From NCBI RefSeq assembly GCF_000737785.1, contig NZ_JPRO01000001.1, positions 620,001 to 684,000 of the forward strand: a stretch of DNA of 64,000 nucleotides, written 5' to 3'. This DNA comes from Chryseobacterium luteum. Its GTDB lineage: Bacteria > Bacteroidota > Bacteroidia > Flavobacteriales > Weeksellaceae. Positions 8,684 through 16,148 of the stretch are shown here, in pieces; position 1 is the stretch's first letter, and the number at the start of each line of letters is the position of its first letter. Under the pieces are notes generated by a model. The model did not search any database and had not been told where the DNA came from. It was given only the letters and a program-made list of their open reading frames with translations. A program made the translations under genes and the position numbers.

Positions 8684-8715
8684 AATCCCCTTTCGGCTTT
8701 GAAAGGGGATTTCTT
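8684..8715. terminator. Bidirectional terminator between serS and the convergent lipoprotein gene
   Basis: 11-bp stem AATCCCCTTTC/GAAAGGGGATT with a 6-nt loop (GGCTTT), T-rich tail on the plus strand. Confidence 0.85.
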
Positions 8716-8742
8716 TATGCATTTATAGTTAAAAAACGGAAA

Positions 8743-9519
8743 TTATTCTGTTGTGATAACCACTTTTTTATCTTTATTGACAAGATTTTTGCCGTCCACA
8801 AGATCGTTGGATCTTATGGTAATCTCAATAGTTTTGTCATCAATCTGCTTTACAAAATCATGTTTTCCTTCAATACTTTTGATCGGTTTCTGGAACTTCA
8901 GGGTATTGGTAAAGGTAAGATTGAACATTCTAAGCATTCCCGCCATTCCGGAGGCCATTTGCTTTCCGTATGCTTCTACAGAATCATTTTTGGTTTTAGG
9001 AACTGTTTTTTCTTCCGGTTCCTTTTCTTCCAGCATTTTAATAATTCCGTCAGAATTGAATTTGTCAGTATTAATGGTCAGTGATTTGCCATTCCATACC
9101 GCAACATCCTGTAAAGGGATCTTTTTCAGGCGTTTGTCGCTGGCCAAAAGCTGGGTGATTTCCGAGGGCATGAGCTTATCATATTTAAGGGAAAGACCAA
9201 CTATCTCGTTTTTGTCTTTATCCACTTTCATGTAGACTTTTTTCAGCACCTTTGCGGAATCTTCATTCAGGGTTACTTTTCCATGCTTCTGAACATTGTA
9301 AAGACTCGTCCAGTCAGTAGGCAGCTTGTCCAGATCATTCAGTTTCTTTGAATCCGGTCCCATCATGCTCATCATTCCCATTACACTTTTGTCCATAAGG
9401 ATATTAGACTTCATGCTGGTTGCTGAGTCCTTATAATAGGTAGTTTCTGTATTGATAGAGCAGGACTGAAGAACCATAAAGAGAACAACGGCCCATAAAA
9501 ATTTCATCTGTTTACTCAT
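8743..9519 (-). CDS. Putative lipoprotein of unknown function
   Basis: 258 residues. Signal peptide with lipobox V-L-Q-S-C at about residues 16-20 followed by S-I-N-T. The mature protein is Lys/Asp-rich, predicted mixed alpha/beta, with a linker 'EEKEPEEKTVPKTKND' near residue 165-180. No enzymatic motif recognised. It resembles a group of Bacteroidota lipoproteins with repeated 'DK.K.' beta strands, but I cannot name the family. Convergent with serS; the gene upstream on the minus strand (TauE/SafE) ends behind its own terminator, so this gene is transcribed separately. Confidence 0.8.
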   Translation of the reverse strand: MSKQMKFLWAVVLFMVLQSCSINTETTYYKDSATSMKSNILMDKSVMGMMSMMGPDSKKLNDLDKLPTDWTSLYNVQKHGKVTLNEDSAKVLKKVYMKVDKDKNEIVGLSLKYDKLMPSEITQLLASDKRLKKIPLQDVAVWNGKSLTINTDKFNSDGIIKMLEEKEPEEKTVPKTKNDSVEAYGKQMASGMAGMLRMFNLTFTNTLKFQKPIKSIEGKHDFVKQIDDKTIEITIRSNDLVDGKNLVNKDKKVVITTE

Positions 9520-9567
9520 TGGTAAAATTTTTACTGTTTTATTATCTATTACAAAACAGATACCAAC

Positions 9568-9600
9568 TAAAAACCGGATGAAACTTCATCCGGTTTTTAT
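9568..9600 (-). terminator. Terminator closing the cbb3 oxidase operon
   Basis: Stem of 13 bp (AAAACCGGATGAA/TTCATCCGGTTTT) with a 2-3 nt loop; the minus-strand transcript ends in a T run. It lies 27 bases past the stop of the TauE/SafE gene. Confidence 0.85.
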
Positions 9601-9626
9601 TTTTTTAATGATTGTAATTAATTTTT

Positions 9627-10382
9627 TTAATGACAGTTGGATGAACTGTGATCGTGTCCTTCAATGTGGCAGCTGCCATTATGGTCTTTAGAAACTGTCA
9701 TGGCTTCGGCTCTCGGTGAGATATAAGGAATTCCCAGTTCAAGGCCTCTCAGGATAAATAATCCTCCTAAAATAATCATAATAACAGGAACCGCTTTTAA
9801 AATTTTAATTCTGAAAGCCTGATTCATCAGGTTTCCGGCCAGAACTACGGCAAACATGAATGGAAGTGTCCCAAGCCCGAATAAAGCCATATATGAAGCT
9901 CCCTGCCATATTCCTCCGGCTGCCAGGCTGGCTGTAAGAGCCATATAAACCATTCCGCAAGGAAGGAAGCCGTTAAGAAGTCCCGTTGTAAATCTGGAAC
10001 GGTAATCTGCTTTCTGAAGAAGCCTTCCTAAATTTGATTTTACTGAAAACAGGAATTTAGAAAGAAAAGGAATCTTAGAGGCAAAATCTTTTCCGCCAAA
10101 CGAAAACAAAGCCATAATAATCAGAAGGATTCCCGCAATGATCGTAAGATACTGCTGAAAACCCGCCATTTCAAAGCCTTCTCCTACAATTCCCAGAATG
10201 GCTCCTAACAAAGAGTAAGTGAAAATCCTGCCGAACTGATAGGTGAGATTCTGAAGATAAAAGTTGGTGGCCTGCTTTTTAGTCAATCCCATCGATAAAG
10301 CAATAGGTCCGCACATTCCGATACAGTGAAAGCCGGAAGCAAATCCCAATGCAATTGCCGATAAAATAAGTCCTATTTCCAT
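9627..10382 (-). CDS. Sulfite exporter TauE/SafE family (UreH-like) membrane protein of the cco locus
   Basis: 251 residues with about six membrane helices. The first helix carries 'GFHCIGMCGP' (C20, C24) and a second conserved spot reads 'GFLPCGMVY' (C142); such paired Cys/Met-bearing helices are typical of the UreH/CcoH-neighbour subgroup rather than true sulfite exporters. The tail is unusually metal-ligand rich: 'HNGSCHIEGHDHSSSNCH' at the extreme C-terminus. Its start overlaps the end of ccoH by 10 bases. Location and ligands suggest copper or other metal handling during cbb3 oxidase assembly; this is inference. Confidence 0.85.
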   Translation of the reverse strand: MEIGLILSAIALGFASGFHCIGMCGPIALSMGLTKKQATNFYLQNLTYQFGRIFTYSLLGAILGIVGEGFEMAGFQQYLTIIAGILLIIMALFSFGGKDFASKIPFLSKFLFSVKSNLGRLLQKADYRSRFTTGLLNGFLPCGMVYMALTASLAAGGIWQGASYMALFGLGTLPFMFAVVLAGNLMNQAFRIKILKAVPVIMIILGGLFILRGLELGIPYISPRAEAMTVSKDHNGSCHIEGHDHSSSNCH

Positions 10383-10825
10383 ATCACATCATAATCCATT
10401 CTATAGTCTGTTTTATCTTTCGTCCACATCAGTCTCAAAGTGTAATTTCCTACTTTTAATACCTGTCCCGGTATGAAAATAGACTGAGCGGCATCAAGCT
10501 GTACAGATTTTTTTATATCTAAATTCTGGTCGTCGGTTCTGTTTAAAACAAATTTTACCGTAGTATTGGTATTGTTGTATTCTTTTGGAAAAGCAATCTT
10601 AATTCCGTTTTTTTCCTGGCTGTAGACCGGCTTTTCTTTCAGATCGTCAGCTCTTTTTTTAGCATCAATTACATCCTGGTATTTAAGCTCCTCTTCATAA
10701 TAATTATCGGTTACCATTTCGGAATTCTTCTGCCCGTTCGGGAAAAGAAACAGCATGGATAATATAAAAACAATGAATGCAAATAATGCAATTACAACAC
10801 CGTGTCCCCAACTAAAGTTTTTCAT
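10373..10825 (-). CDS. ccoH: FixH/CcoH family cbb3 oxidase assembly protein
   Basis: 150 residues. One N-terminal membrane helix (about 7-28) starting 'WGHGVVIALFAFIVFILS', then a periplasmic domain with the FixH-type 'NYYEEELKYQD' stretch at about 41-51 and a beta-sandwich ending in 'YRMDYDV'. FixH/CcoH stabilises the cbb3 complex during assembly. Stop overlaps the start of the TauE/SafE gene, so they are translationally coupled. Confidence 0.88.
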   Translation of the reverse strand: MKNFSWGHGVVIALFAFIVFILSMLFLFPNGQKNSEMVTDNYYEEELKYQDVIDAKKRADDLKEKPVYSQEKNGIKIAFPKEYNNTNTTVKFVLNRTDDQNLDIKKSVQLDAAQSIFIPGQVLKVGNYTLRLMWTKDKTDYRMDYDVIWK

Positions 10826-10888
10826 TTCTTCCGGATTTTTTATCTGTTTCGTACCTCCATAATTTTTTGAATTATAGAGATTTCTTAA

Positions 10889-12343
10889 TTAAAATTGCAA
10901 TTTGAATGGCCCTTCAAAATACGTCTGATAAGAATCTATAAGCTTACCTTTCATATCATATACGCCGATGGTGATATTCTGTTTTGAAAGTTTCATATCA
11001 TTTTCAGGGAAGCTGATATTGATTGTTCCTTTCGAAATTTTATCCCGGTCTACCTGGATCTTGCTGGATGCACTGTAGATAATCTCACCGTGAGCAGGCT
11101 CAATCACTTTTATTGTAACGATCTTTTTATCGTTGGTTTTATTAAGGAATGTGTAATTGTACGTGTTGGTGATCTTACCGTCTCTTACAAAAAATGTACT
11201 TCCTGCCGGTTTGATGAATTTTGCTTCCATTTCACCCCTGCTGTAAAGAAGGAACCCTAGGAATCCAACCAACAGAACAAGAACCACGGCAAAACCTTTC
11301 ATTCTCCCCGTAAATTTAAATTGAGTCTGATTTTCAATCTCATTTTCAGAAGCATATCTCACCAGTCCTTTCGGAAGGCCTACTTTTTCCATTACTTCAT
11401 CACAGGCATCAATACAGGCGGTACAGTTAACGCATTCCAGTTGCTGCCCGTCCCTGATGTCAATTCCTGTAGGACAAACAACCACGCACTGATGGCAATC
11501 GATACAGTCGCCTTTTCCTGCAGCCTTACGGTCTTCCCCTTTTCTCCATTTGGATCTGTTTTCTCCTCTTTTAAAATCATAGAAAACGTTAATGGTATCT
11601 TTATCAATCAAAACACCCTGAAGTCGTCCATAAGGGCAAACCAAAGTACAAACCTGCTCTCTGAACCATGCAAATACAAAGTAAAAGGCAGCCGAGAACA
11701 GCACCATTACTATGAAATTGGTAGGGTGAGCAAATGGCCCTTCTGATATGATTCTTAATATTTCCTGATAACCGACAATATACATCAGCATAAAGTGGGT
11801 GATAATCAGGGAAATGATAACATAAACCGTCCATTTCAAGCTTCGTTTCCAGATCTTTTCAGTGTTCCACTCCTGTCTGTCCAGCTTCATCTGCCTGTTT
11901 CGGTCACCCTCAATAAGATATTCAATTTTACGGAAGATAGATTCCATAAAAATTGTCTGAGGGCATATCCACCCGCAGAAAATTCTTCCGAACGCAATCG
12001 TAAAAATGATAATGAATATTAAGGATGCGATAGCACCTAAAGTAAGGATAAAAAAGTCCTGTGGATAGAAAGGCTGTCCGAAAATGTAAAACTCCCTATC
12101 AATAACATTAAATAAAAAGAATGGGTTGCCATTAATCTTGAGGAATGGCACCGTAAAATAAATAATTAATAAACCATAGCTTACAATGTTTCTATAATTG
12201 GTGTATTTCCCTTTTGGTTTTCTCGGGAATACCCATTTTCTTTTCCCGGATTGCTCCATTGTCCCGATAGAATCTCTGTAAGTCTCAGGATCCAGAACCT
12301 GTCCCTGTCCGCCTCGTACTTCTGTTTCTTCTATGTCTGACAT
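10889..12343 (-). CDS. ccoG: Cytochrome c oxidase accessory protein CcoG (RdxA/FixG)
   Basis: 484 residues. Several membrane helices; membrane-proximal cysteines in 'CGWICPQTIFME' and 'CTLVCPYGRLQG'; two ferredoxin-type clusters in 'CIDCHQCVVVCP' and 'CVNCTACIDAC'; a C-terminal FixG immunoglobulin-like domain (about 370-484). CcoG has been shown in other bacteria to reduce Cu(II) for CuB-site assembly of cbb3 oxidase. The order ccoP-ccoG-ccoH fits an assembly module. A strong hairpin separates it from ccoP. Confidence 0.95.
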   Translation of the reverse strand: MSDIEETEVRGGQGQVLDPETYRDSIGTMEQSGKRKWVFPRKPKGKYTNYRNIVSYGLLIIYFTVPFLKINGNPFFLFNVIDREFYIFGQPFYPQDFFILTLGAIASLIFIIIFTIAFGRIFCGWICPQTIFMESIFRKIEYLIEGDRNRQMKLDRQEWNTEKIWKRSLKWTVYVIISLIITHFMLMYIVGYQEILRIISEGPFAHPTNFIVMVLFSAAFYFVFAWFREQVCTLVCPYGRLQGVLIDKDTINVFYDFKRGENRSKWRKGEDRKAAGKGDCIDCHQCVVVCPTGIDIRDGQQLECVNCTACIDACDEVMEKVGLPKGLVRYASENEIENQTQFKFTGRMKGFAVVLVLLVGFLGFLLYSRGEMEAKFIKPAGSTFFVRDGKITNTYNYTFLNKTNDKKIVTIKVIEPAHGEIIYSASSKIQVDRDKISKGTINISFPENDMKLSKQNITIGVYDMKGKLIDSYQTYFEGPFKLQF

Positions 12344-12364
12344 ATTGTAGTATATTTAAAAAAG

Positions 12365-12415
12365 AAAAAACATAATTCGTTACTATTTTAATCTAATAAC
12401 AAATTATGTTTTTTT
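12365..12415 (-). terminator. Internal hairpin/terminator between ccoP and ccoG
   Basis: Arms 12365-12382 and 12397-12414 pair over 17 of 18 positions; on the minus-strand transcript the stem is followed by a long T-rich stretch. It lies just after the ccoP stop and before ccoG, so it would reduce expression of the assembly genes relative to the structural ones. Confidence 0.75.
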
Positions 12416-12438
12416 CATATGTTTTCTAATTTTTTAAA

Positions 12439-13320
12439 TTATTCTTTTTCCCAATGCGCTTCGGTTCCCTGAGGGGCTGCCCCTCCCTGAGCCTGCGTCA
12501 CCGGTGGTTGTTCCTGGTTGATGTGATATACATAAGCTGCAATCTTTTCAATCTCTGCACCTGAAACCTCTCCGTTTTTACCGAAGGCTCTCATCGCAGG
12601 GTTAGTAGGAGAACCATTCCAGTCCATGTGGAAAACATTTTTAAATAAAGTTTTCTCAGGCTGGTTGATCCAGAAGTTATCGGTAAGGTTCGGACCTATA
12701 CCACCGCTTCCGTCTTCCTTGTGACAAGATGAACAGTTGGTTTTGAATAGCTCTTTTCCTTCTGCGATATTATCTGCAGAGTATTTCGCCGTTTCTATAG
12801 TTACAGGAGGCTGATTCTTTTCGTATTCTGCAATACTGGCCATCTGCTCCTTATATTCCTGCTCATATTCGCTCAACGGGTGTGCGAAGTCTGTGAAAGA
12901 GTAAGCTGCAATGTATACAATACAAAAAGCAGTCCCAAAATAGAATAATCCTACCCACCATTTTGGAAGCTGATTGTCTAATTCCATAATTCCATCGAAA
13001 CCGTGGTCAATAAGGATATCCTTTTCTTCCGTTTCAGATTGCTTTTTGAATGCAGCATCGTACATTCTTCTCAGGAATGGTACTTTCTTTTCTGTTAAAT
13101 AAGCTGCTTTTTCTTCCGGAGATAATTTTTTGAATTTATTGTTTTCAATCAAATCTCCAATTGCACTGTGGATGTATGCCAAAATAGCACTGATCACTAC
13201 AGTTCCCCAGAAGTAAGGTGAAGCTAGGAACGAATAGCTCTGTACAAACAAATAATAAAAAACTATTAGAAGTCCAGTTATTATTAAGATGTTTACAACA
13301 ACAGGTGTTCTTTGTTTCAT
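12439..13320 (-). CDS. ccoP: cbb3-type cytochrome c oxidase subunit III, single-haem CcoP
   Basis: 293 residues. N-terminal helices, then the CcoP signature 'DGIMELDNQLPKWW' (about 110-122) and a membrane helix, followed by a periplasmic cytochrome c domain with one C-S-S-C-H (C196-H200) and an axial Met candidate in 'PAMRAFG'. Classical CcoP has two c-type haems; only one CxxCH is present here. Electrons pass from soluble or membrane cytochrome c to the CcoNO core. It starts 10 bases after ccoQ. Confidence 0.93.
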   Translation of the reverse strand: MKQRTPVVVNILIITGLLIVFYYLFVQSYSFLASPYFWGTVVISAILAYIHSAIGDLIENNKFKKLSPEEKAAYLTEKKVPFLRRMYDAAFKKQSETEEKDILIDHGFDGIMELDNQLPKWWVGLFYFGTAFCIVYIAAYSFTDFAHPLSEYEQEYKEQMASIAEYEKNQPPVTIETAKYSADNIAEGKELFKTNCSSCHKEDGSGGIGPNLTDNFWINQPEKTLFKNVFHMDWNGSPTNPAMRAFGKNGEVSGAEIEKIAAYVYHINQEQPPVTQAQGGAAPQGTEAHWEKE

Positions 13321-13330
13321 AATAAATAGT

Positions 13331-13531
13331 TTAATTTTTTAAATTAAAATCGTCATCCTCATCATCCCCAAGTGGAGCTTCTTCTTCCTCTCTGTAATAT
13401 TTTTTAGGTCTGCTAAAAACATAGATTACCAGAGCTACGAAGAACAGCATAAAGAAAATCAGAGCCAGCGTCTGGTAGAGACCAGCGTTTTCTGTATTGG
13501 ATAATATATCTTTAAAGTTCTGAGGAATCAT
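13331..13531 (-). CDS. ccoQ: CcoQ/FixQ-like cbb3 oxidase small subunit
   Basis: 66 residues with one membrane helix (about 20-41) and an acidic tail ('EEEEAPLGDDEDDD' near 48-61). Size, topology and position between ccoNO and ccoP fit CcoQ, which stabilises the complex. Sequence similarity is low in this family, so the call relies mainly on context. Confidence 0.8.
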   Translation of the reverse strand: MIPQNFKDILSNTENAGLYQTLALIFFMLFFVALVIYVFSRPKKYYREEEEAPLGDDEDDDFNLKN

Positions 13532-13547
13532 GTGAACCTTTTAATGT

Positions 13548-15809
13548 TTAGTTAGTACTTGCTGTTTTTATTTCTGTGGTCTTGATATCTGTACCCAATC
13601 TCTGAAGATAAGAGATAAGAGCTACAATTTCTTTTTTCTCCAGTTCTCCCTGAGGTCTCTTAGCATACGCTACCTTAAGGTCATTGGCTTCAGAGAAGAT
13701 ATCTTTTACGATTTTCGTTGCCTGGTTGTCTGCCCATTTGTTGGCAGAATCTATTTCAGCTTTCGTATAAGGAACGTCAAATACATTCTTCATCAGTCTC
13801 ATTTTGTCTACCATCTTGGATCTGTCCAGGTTGGTGGCAATTAACCAAGGGTAACGAGGCATGATAGAACCTGCAGAGGTAGATCTTGGGTTGTACATGT
13901 GCTTGTAATGCCATGAACTTGGGTTTTTACCTCCTTCTCTATGTAAATCCGGTCCTGTTCTCTTAGAGCCCCATAGGAATGGTCTGTCGTATATAAATTC
14001 TCCCGCTTTGGAATACTGTCCGTTCTTACCGTTGAATCTTGTGATCTCATCCCTGAACGGTCTGATCATCTGGGAGTGGCAGGCATTACATCCTTCACGG
14101 ATATAAAGGTCTCTACCTTCCAGTTCAAGCGGTGAATAAGGTTTTACTGCTGATATTGTCGGTACACTTTTCTTTAAAGACAGGGTAGGGATAATTTCAA
14201 CCGAACTACCGATGGAAATAGTGATAAAAGATAAAATACCTAATAATACCGGCATTCTTTCAAGCCATAAGTGAGTACCTTCACCTTCTTTACGTTTGTT
14301 TCCGATGTTAGCCAAAGCAGGTGCTTCTGCAGGAACTTCTTTCTGGAATGAACCTTTTCTTACCGTAGCAATTACGTTAACGATCATCAGGATAGCTCCT
14401 GAAATATAGAATAGACCTCCCACGAATCTCATCTTGAAATAAGGGATGATAGCAGTTACCGTATCCAGCCAGTTTTTGTACATCAAAGTACCGTCCGGAT
14501 TGAACTGTTTCCACATCAAACCTTGTGTAAATCCTGAAATATACATGGGTACTGCATAGAAAATAATTCCTAATGTCCCTAACCAGAAATGCCAGTTAGC
14601 TAATTTTACAGACCAAATTTTTGTTCTCCACATAATGGGTACCAGGTAGTAGATAACTCCGAATGCCATGAAACCATTCCATCCAAGAGCTCCTAAATGT
14701 ACGTGACCGATAACCCAGTCTGTAAAGTGACCAATTTTGTTGATATTTTTAGTGGCTAAAAGCGGACCTTCAAATGTTGCCATACCGTAACATGTAACTG
14801 CTACTACGAAGAACTTAAGGATAGGGTTTTCCCTTACTTTATCCCAGGCTCCTCTCAGCGTAAGAAGTCCGTTTAGCATTCCTCCCCAAGACGGTGCGAT
14901 AAGCATGATAGAGAAACCAGTTCCCACAGCCTGCGCCCATGCAGGAAGAGCTGTATACTGAAGGTGGTGAGGACCAGCCCAGATATACACGAAAATTAAT
15001 GACCAGAAGTGAATAATAGACAGTTTATAAGAGAAAACCGGTCTGTCTGCTGCCTTCGGAAGGAAGTAATACATCAAACCAAGAACCGGAGTCGTCAGTA
15101 CGAATGCAACCGCATTGTGGCCGTACCACCACTGTACAATAGCGTCTTTTACCCCCGCATATGCCGAATAAGATTTCCAGCCTGCGAAAGATAAAGGAAC
15201 CTCAAGGTTGTTGAAGATGTGAAGCATTGCTACGGCAATCCAGGTACCGATATAGAACCAGATGGCTACATAAAGGTGTCTCACTCTTCTTTTTGCAATC
15301 GTCAGGAACATGTTGGCCCCGAAAATGATCCATGAGAACGCAATCAATATGTCGATCGGCCACTCGTGTTCAGCATATTCTTTTGAAGTATTGATCCCCA
15401 TAAAGAACGTAATGAATGTAGCAACGATCATAAACTGCCAAGTCCAGAAATGTAACCAGGATAATGTATCACTGTACATTCTTGTTTTTAATAATCTCTG
15501 TAATGAGTAATAAATACCGGTATAAACGATATTACATACAAATGCCCAGATTACGGTATTGGTATGAAGCATTCTGATTCTACCAAAACCAAATGCACCA
15601 TGGGTGTTTATTAACCCTTGAATATTGCCTGATGCAAGACTCTTGATGGTCGTGTCATCAGTACCGAATATAAATTCCGGTAATTCAGGGTAAAAAAGCA
15701 TTAATGCCGCCGTAAGCCCGAACGTAAATCCTATAAGACCGAAAACCAAGGTCGCATAAAGGAACGCACGGACAATACTGTTGTCATAACTAAACTTTTG
15801 TGTTTCCAT
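13548..15809 (-). CDS. ccoNO: cbb3-type cytochrome c oxidase fused subunits I and II (CcoN-CcoO)
   Basis: 753 residues. About the first 480 form CcoN: 12 or more membrane helices with conserved His-bearing segments such as 'WWYGHNAVAF' (active-site CuB region), 'GPHHLQYTALP' and 'GHVHLGALGWNG'. The C-terminal part is CcoO, a membrane-anchored monohaem cytochrome c with C-N-A-C-H at 574-578 and 'SQMIRPFRDE' after it. The fusion of N and O is known from Bacteroidota. High-affinity oxygen reduction coupled to proton pumping in the inner membrane. It begins 5 bases after ccoS. Confidence 0.97.
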   Translation of the reverse strand: METQKFSYDNSIVRAFLYATLVFGLIGFTFGLTAALMLFYPELPEFIFGTDDTTIKSLASGNIQGLINTHGAFGFGRIRMLHTNTVIWAFVCNIVYTGIYYSLQRLLKTRMYSDTLSWLHFWTWQFMIVATFITFFMGINTSKEYAEHEWPIDILIAFSWIIFGANMFLTIAKRRVRHLYVAIWFYIGTWIAVAMLHIFNNLEVPLSFAGWKSYSAYAGVKDAIVQWWYGHNAVAFVLTTPVLGLMYYFLPKAADRPVFSYKLSIIHFWSLIFVYIWAGPHHLQYTALPAWAQAVGTGFSIMLIAPSWGGMLNGLLTLRGAWDKVRENPILKFFVVAVTCYGMATFEGPLLATKNINKIGHFTDWVIGHVHLGALGWNGFMAFGVIYYLVPIMWRTKIWSVKLANWHFWLGTLGIIFYAVPMYISGFTQGLMWKQFNPDGTLMYKNWLDTVTAIIPYFKMRFVGGLFYISGAILMIVNVIATVRKGSFQKEVPAEAPALANIGNKRKEGEGTHLWLERMPVLLGILSFITISIGSSVEIIPTLSLKKSVPTISAVKPYSPLELEGRDLYIREGCNACHSQMIRPFRDEITRFNGKNGQYSKAGEFIYDRPFLWGSKRTGPDLHREGGKNPSSWHYKHMYNPRSTSAGSIMPRYPWLIATNLDRSKMVDKMRLMKNVFDVPYTKAEIDSANKWADNQATKIVKDIFSEANDLKVAYAKRPQGELEKKEIVALISYLQRLGTDIKTTEIKTASTN

Positions 15810-15814
15810 ATCAA

Positions 15815-16039
15815 CTATTCACTTTTTTCTTCAATTTTATTATTCTCTCCTATTTTTTTCTCGTCTTTATCTTTGTTGCCTTCTTCCTTTTCCTTGATTT
15901 CTCCACTATCAAAAAGGATTCTGACAGCCGGAGATTCATCGTCTTCAAACTGTCCTTTTCGGGCATACACTATAAATACGACCAAGAAAATCGCAGCCAA
16001 AGAAACACTGCAGAGGATCATTAAATATAGAATATCCAT
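15815..16039 (-). CDS. ccoS: cbb3-type oxidase assembly protein CcoS
   Basis: 74 residues: one N-terminal helix (about 4-25), then 'ARKGQFEDDESPAVRILFD', the usual CcoS continuation (Q-F-D-D-x-x-x-P-A-x-R-I-L). The rest is an unusually long Lys/Glu/Asn-rich tail of about 28 residues. CcoS is needed for haem and copper insertion into CcoN, alongside CcoI. First gene of the structural operon behind its own promoter(s). Confidence 0.92.
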   Translation of the reverse strand: MDILYLMILCSVSLAAIFLVVFIVYARKGQFEDDESPAVRILFDSGEIKEKEEGNKDKDEKKIGENNKIEEKSE

Positions 16040-16046
16040 TGGACAA

Positions 16047-16078
16047 CAAAATTAACCTATTTTCGGGGTTCAAATTTA
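16047..16078 (-). promoter_or_regulatory. Promoter region of ccoS-ccoNO operon with two -7 boxes
   Basis: Minus-strand TAAATTTG at 16071-16078 and TAATTTTG at 16047-16054. The TTTG of the first lies 16 bases upstream of the second and could act as its -33 element. The second box ends 7 bases before the ccoS ATG. Confidence 0.55.
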
Positions 16079-16148
16079 GTGAAAAATAATGACATTCATC
16101 ACGAAATGCGGATTTCAGCTAATTTAAAATCAGTCTAAATAAGGGCTT

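Noticed and set aside
11321..11746. 141-codon open frame opposite ccoG
   Set aside because: Antisense shadow of a well-supported gene; no start context and no recognisable domain.
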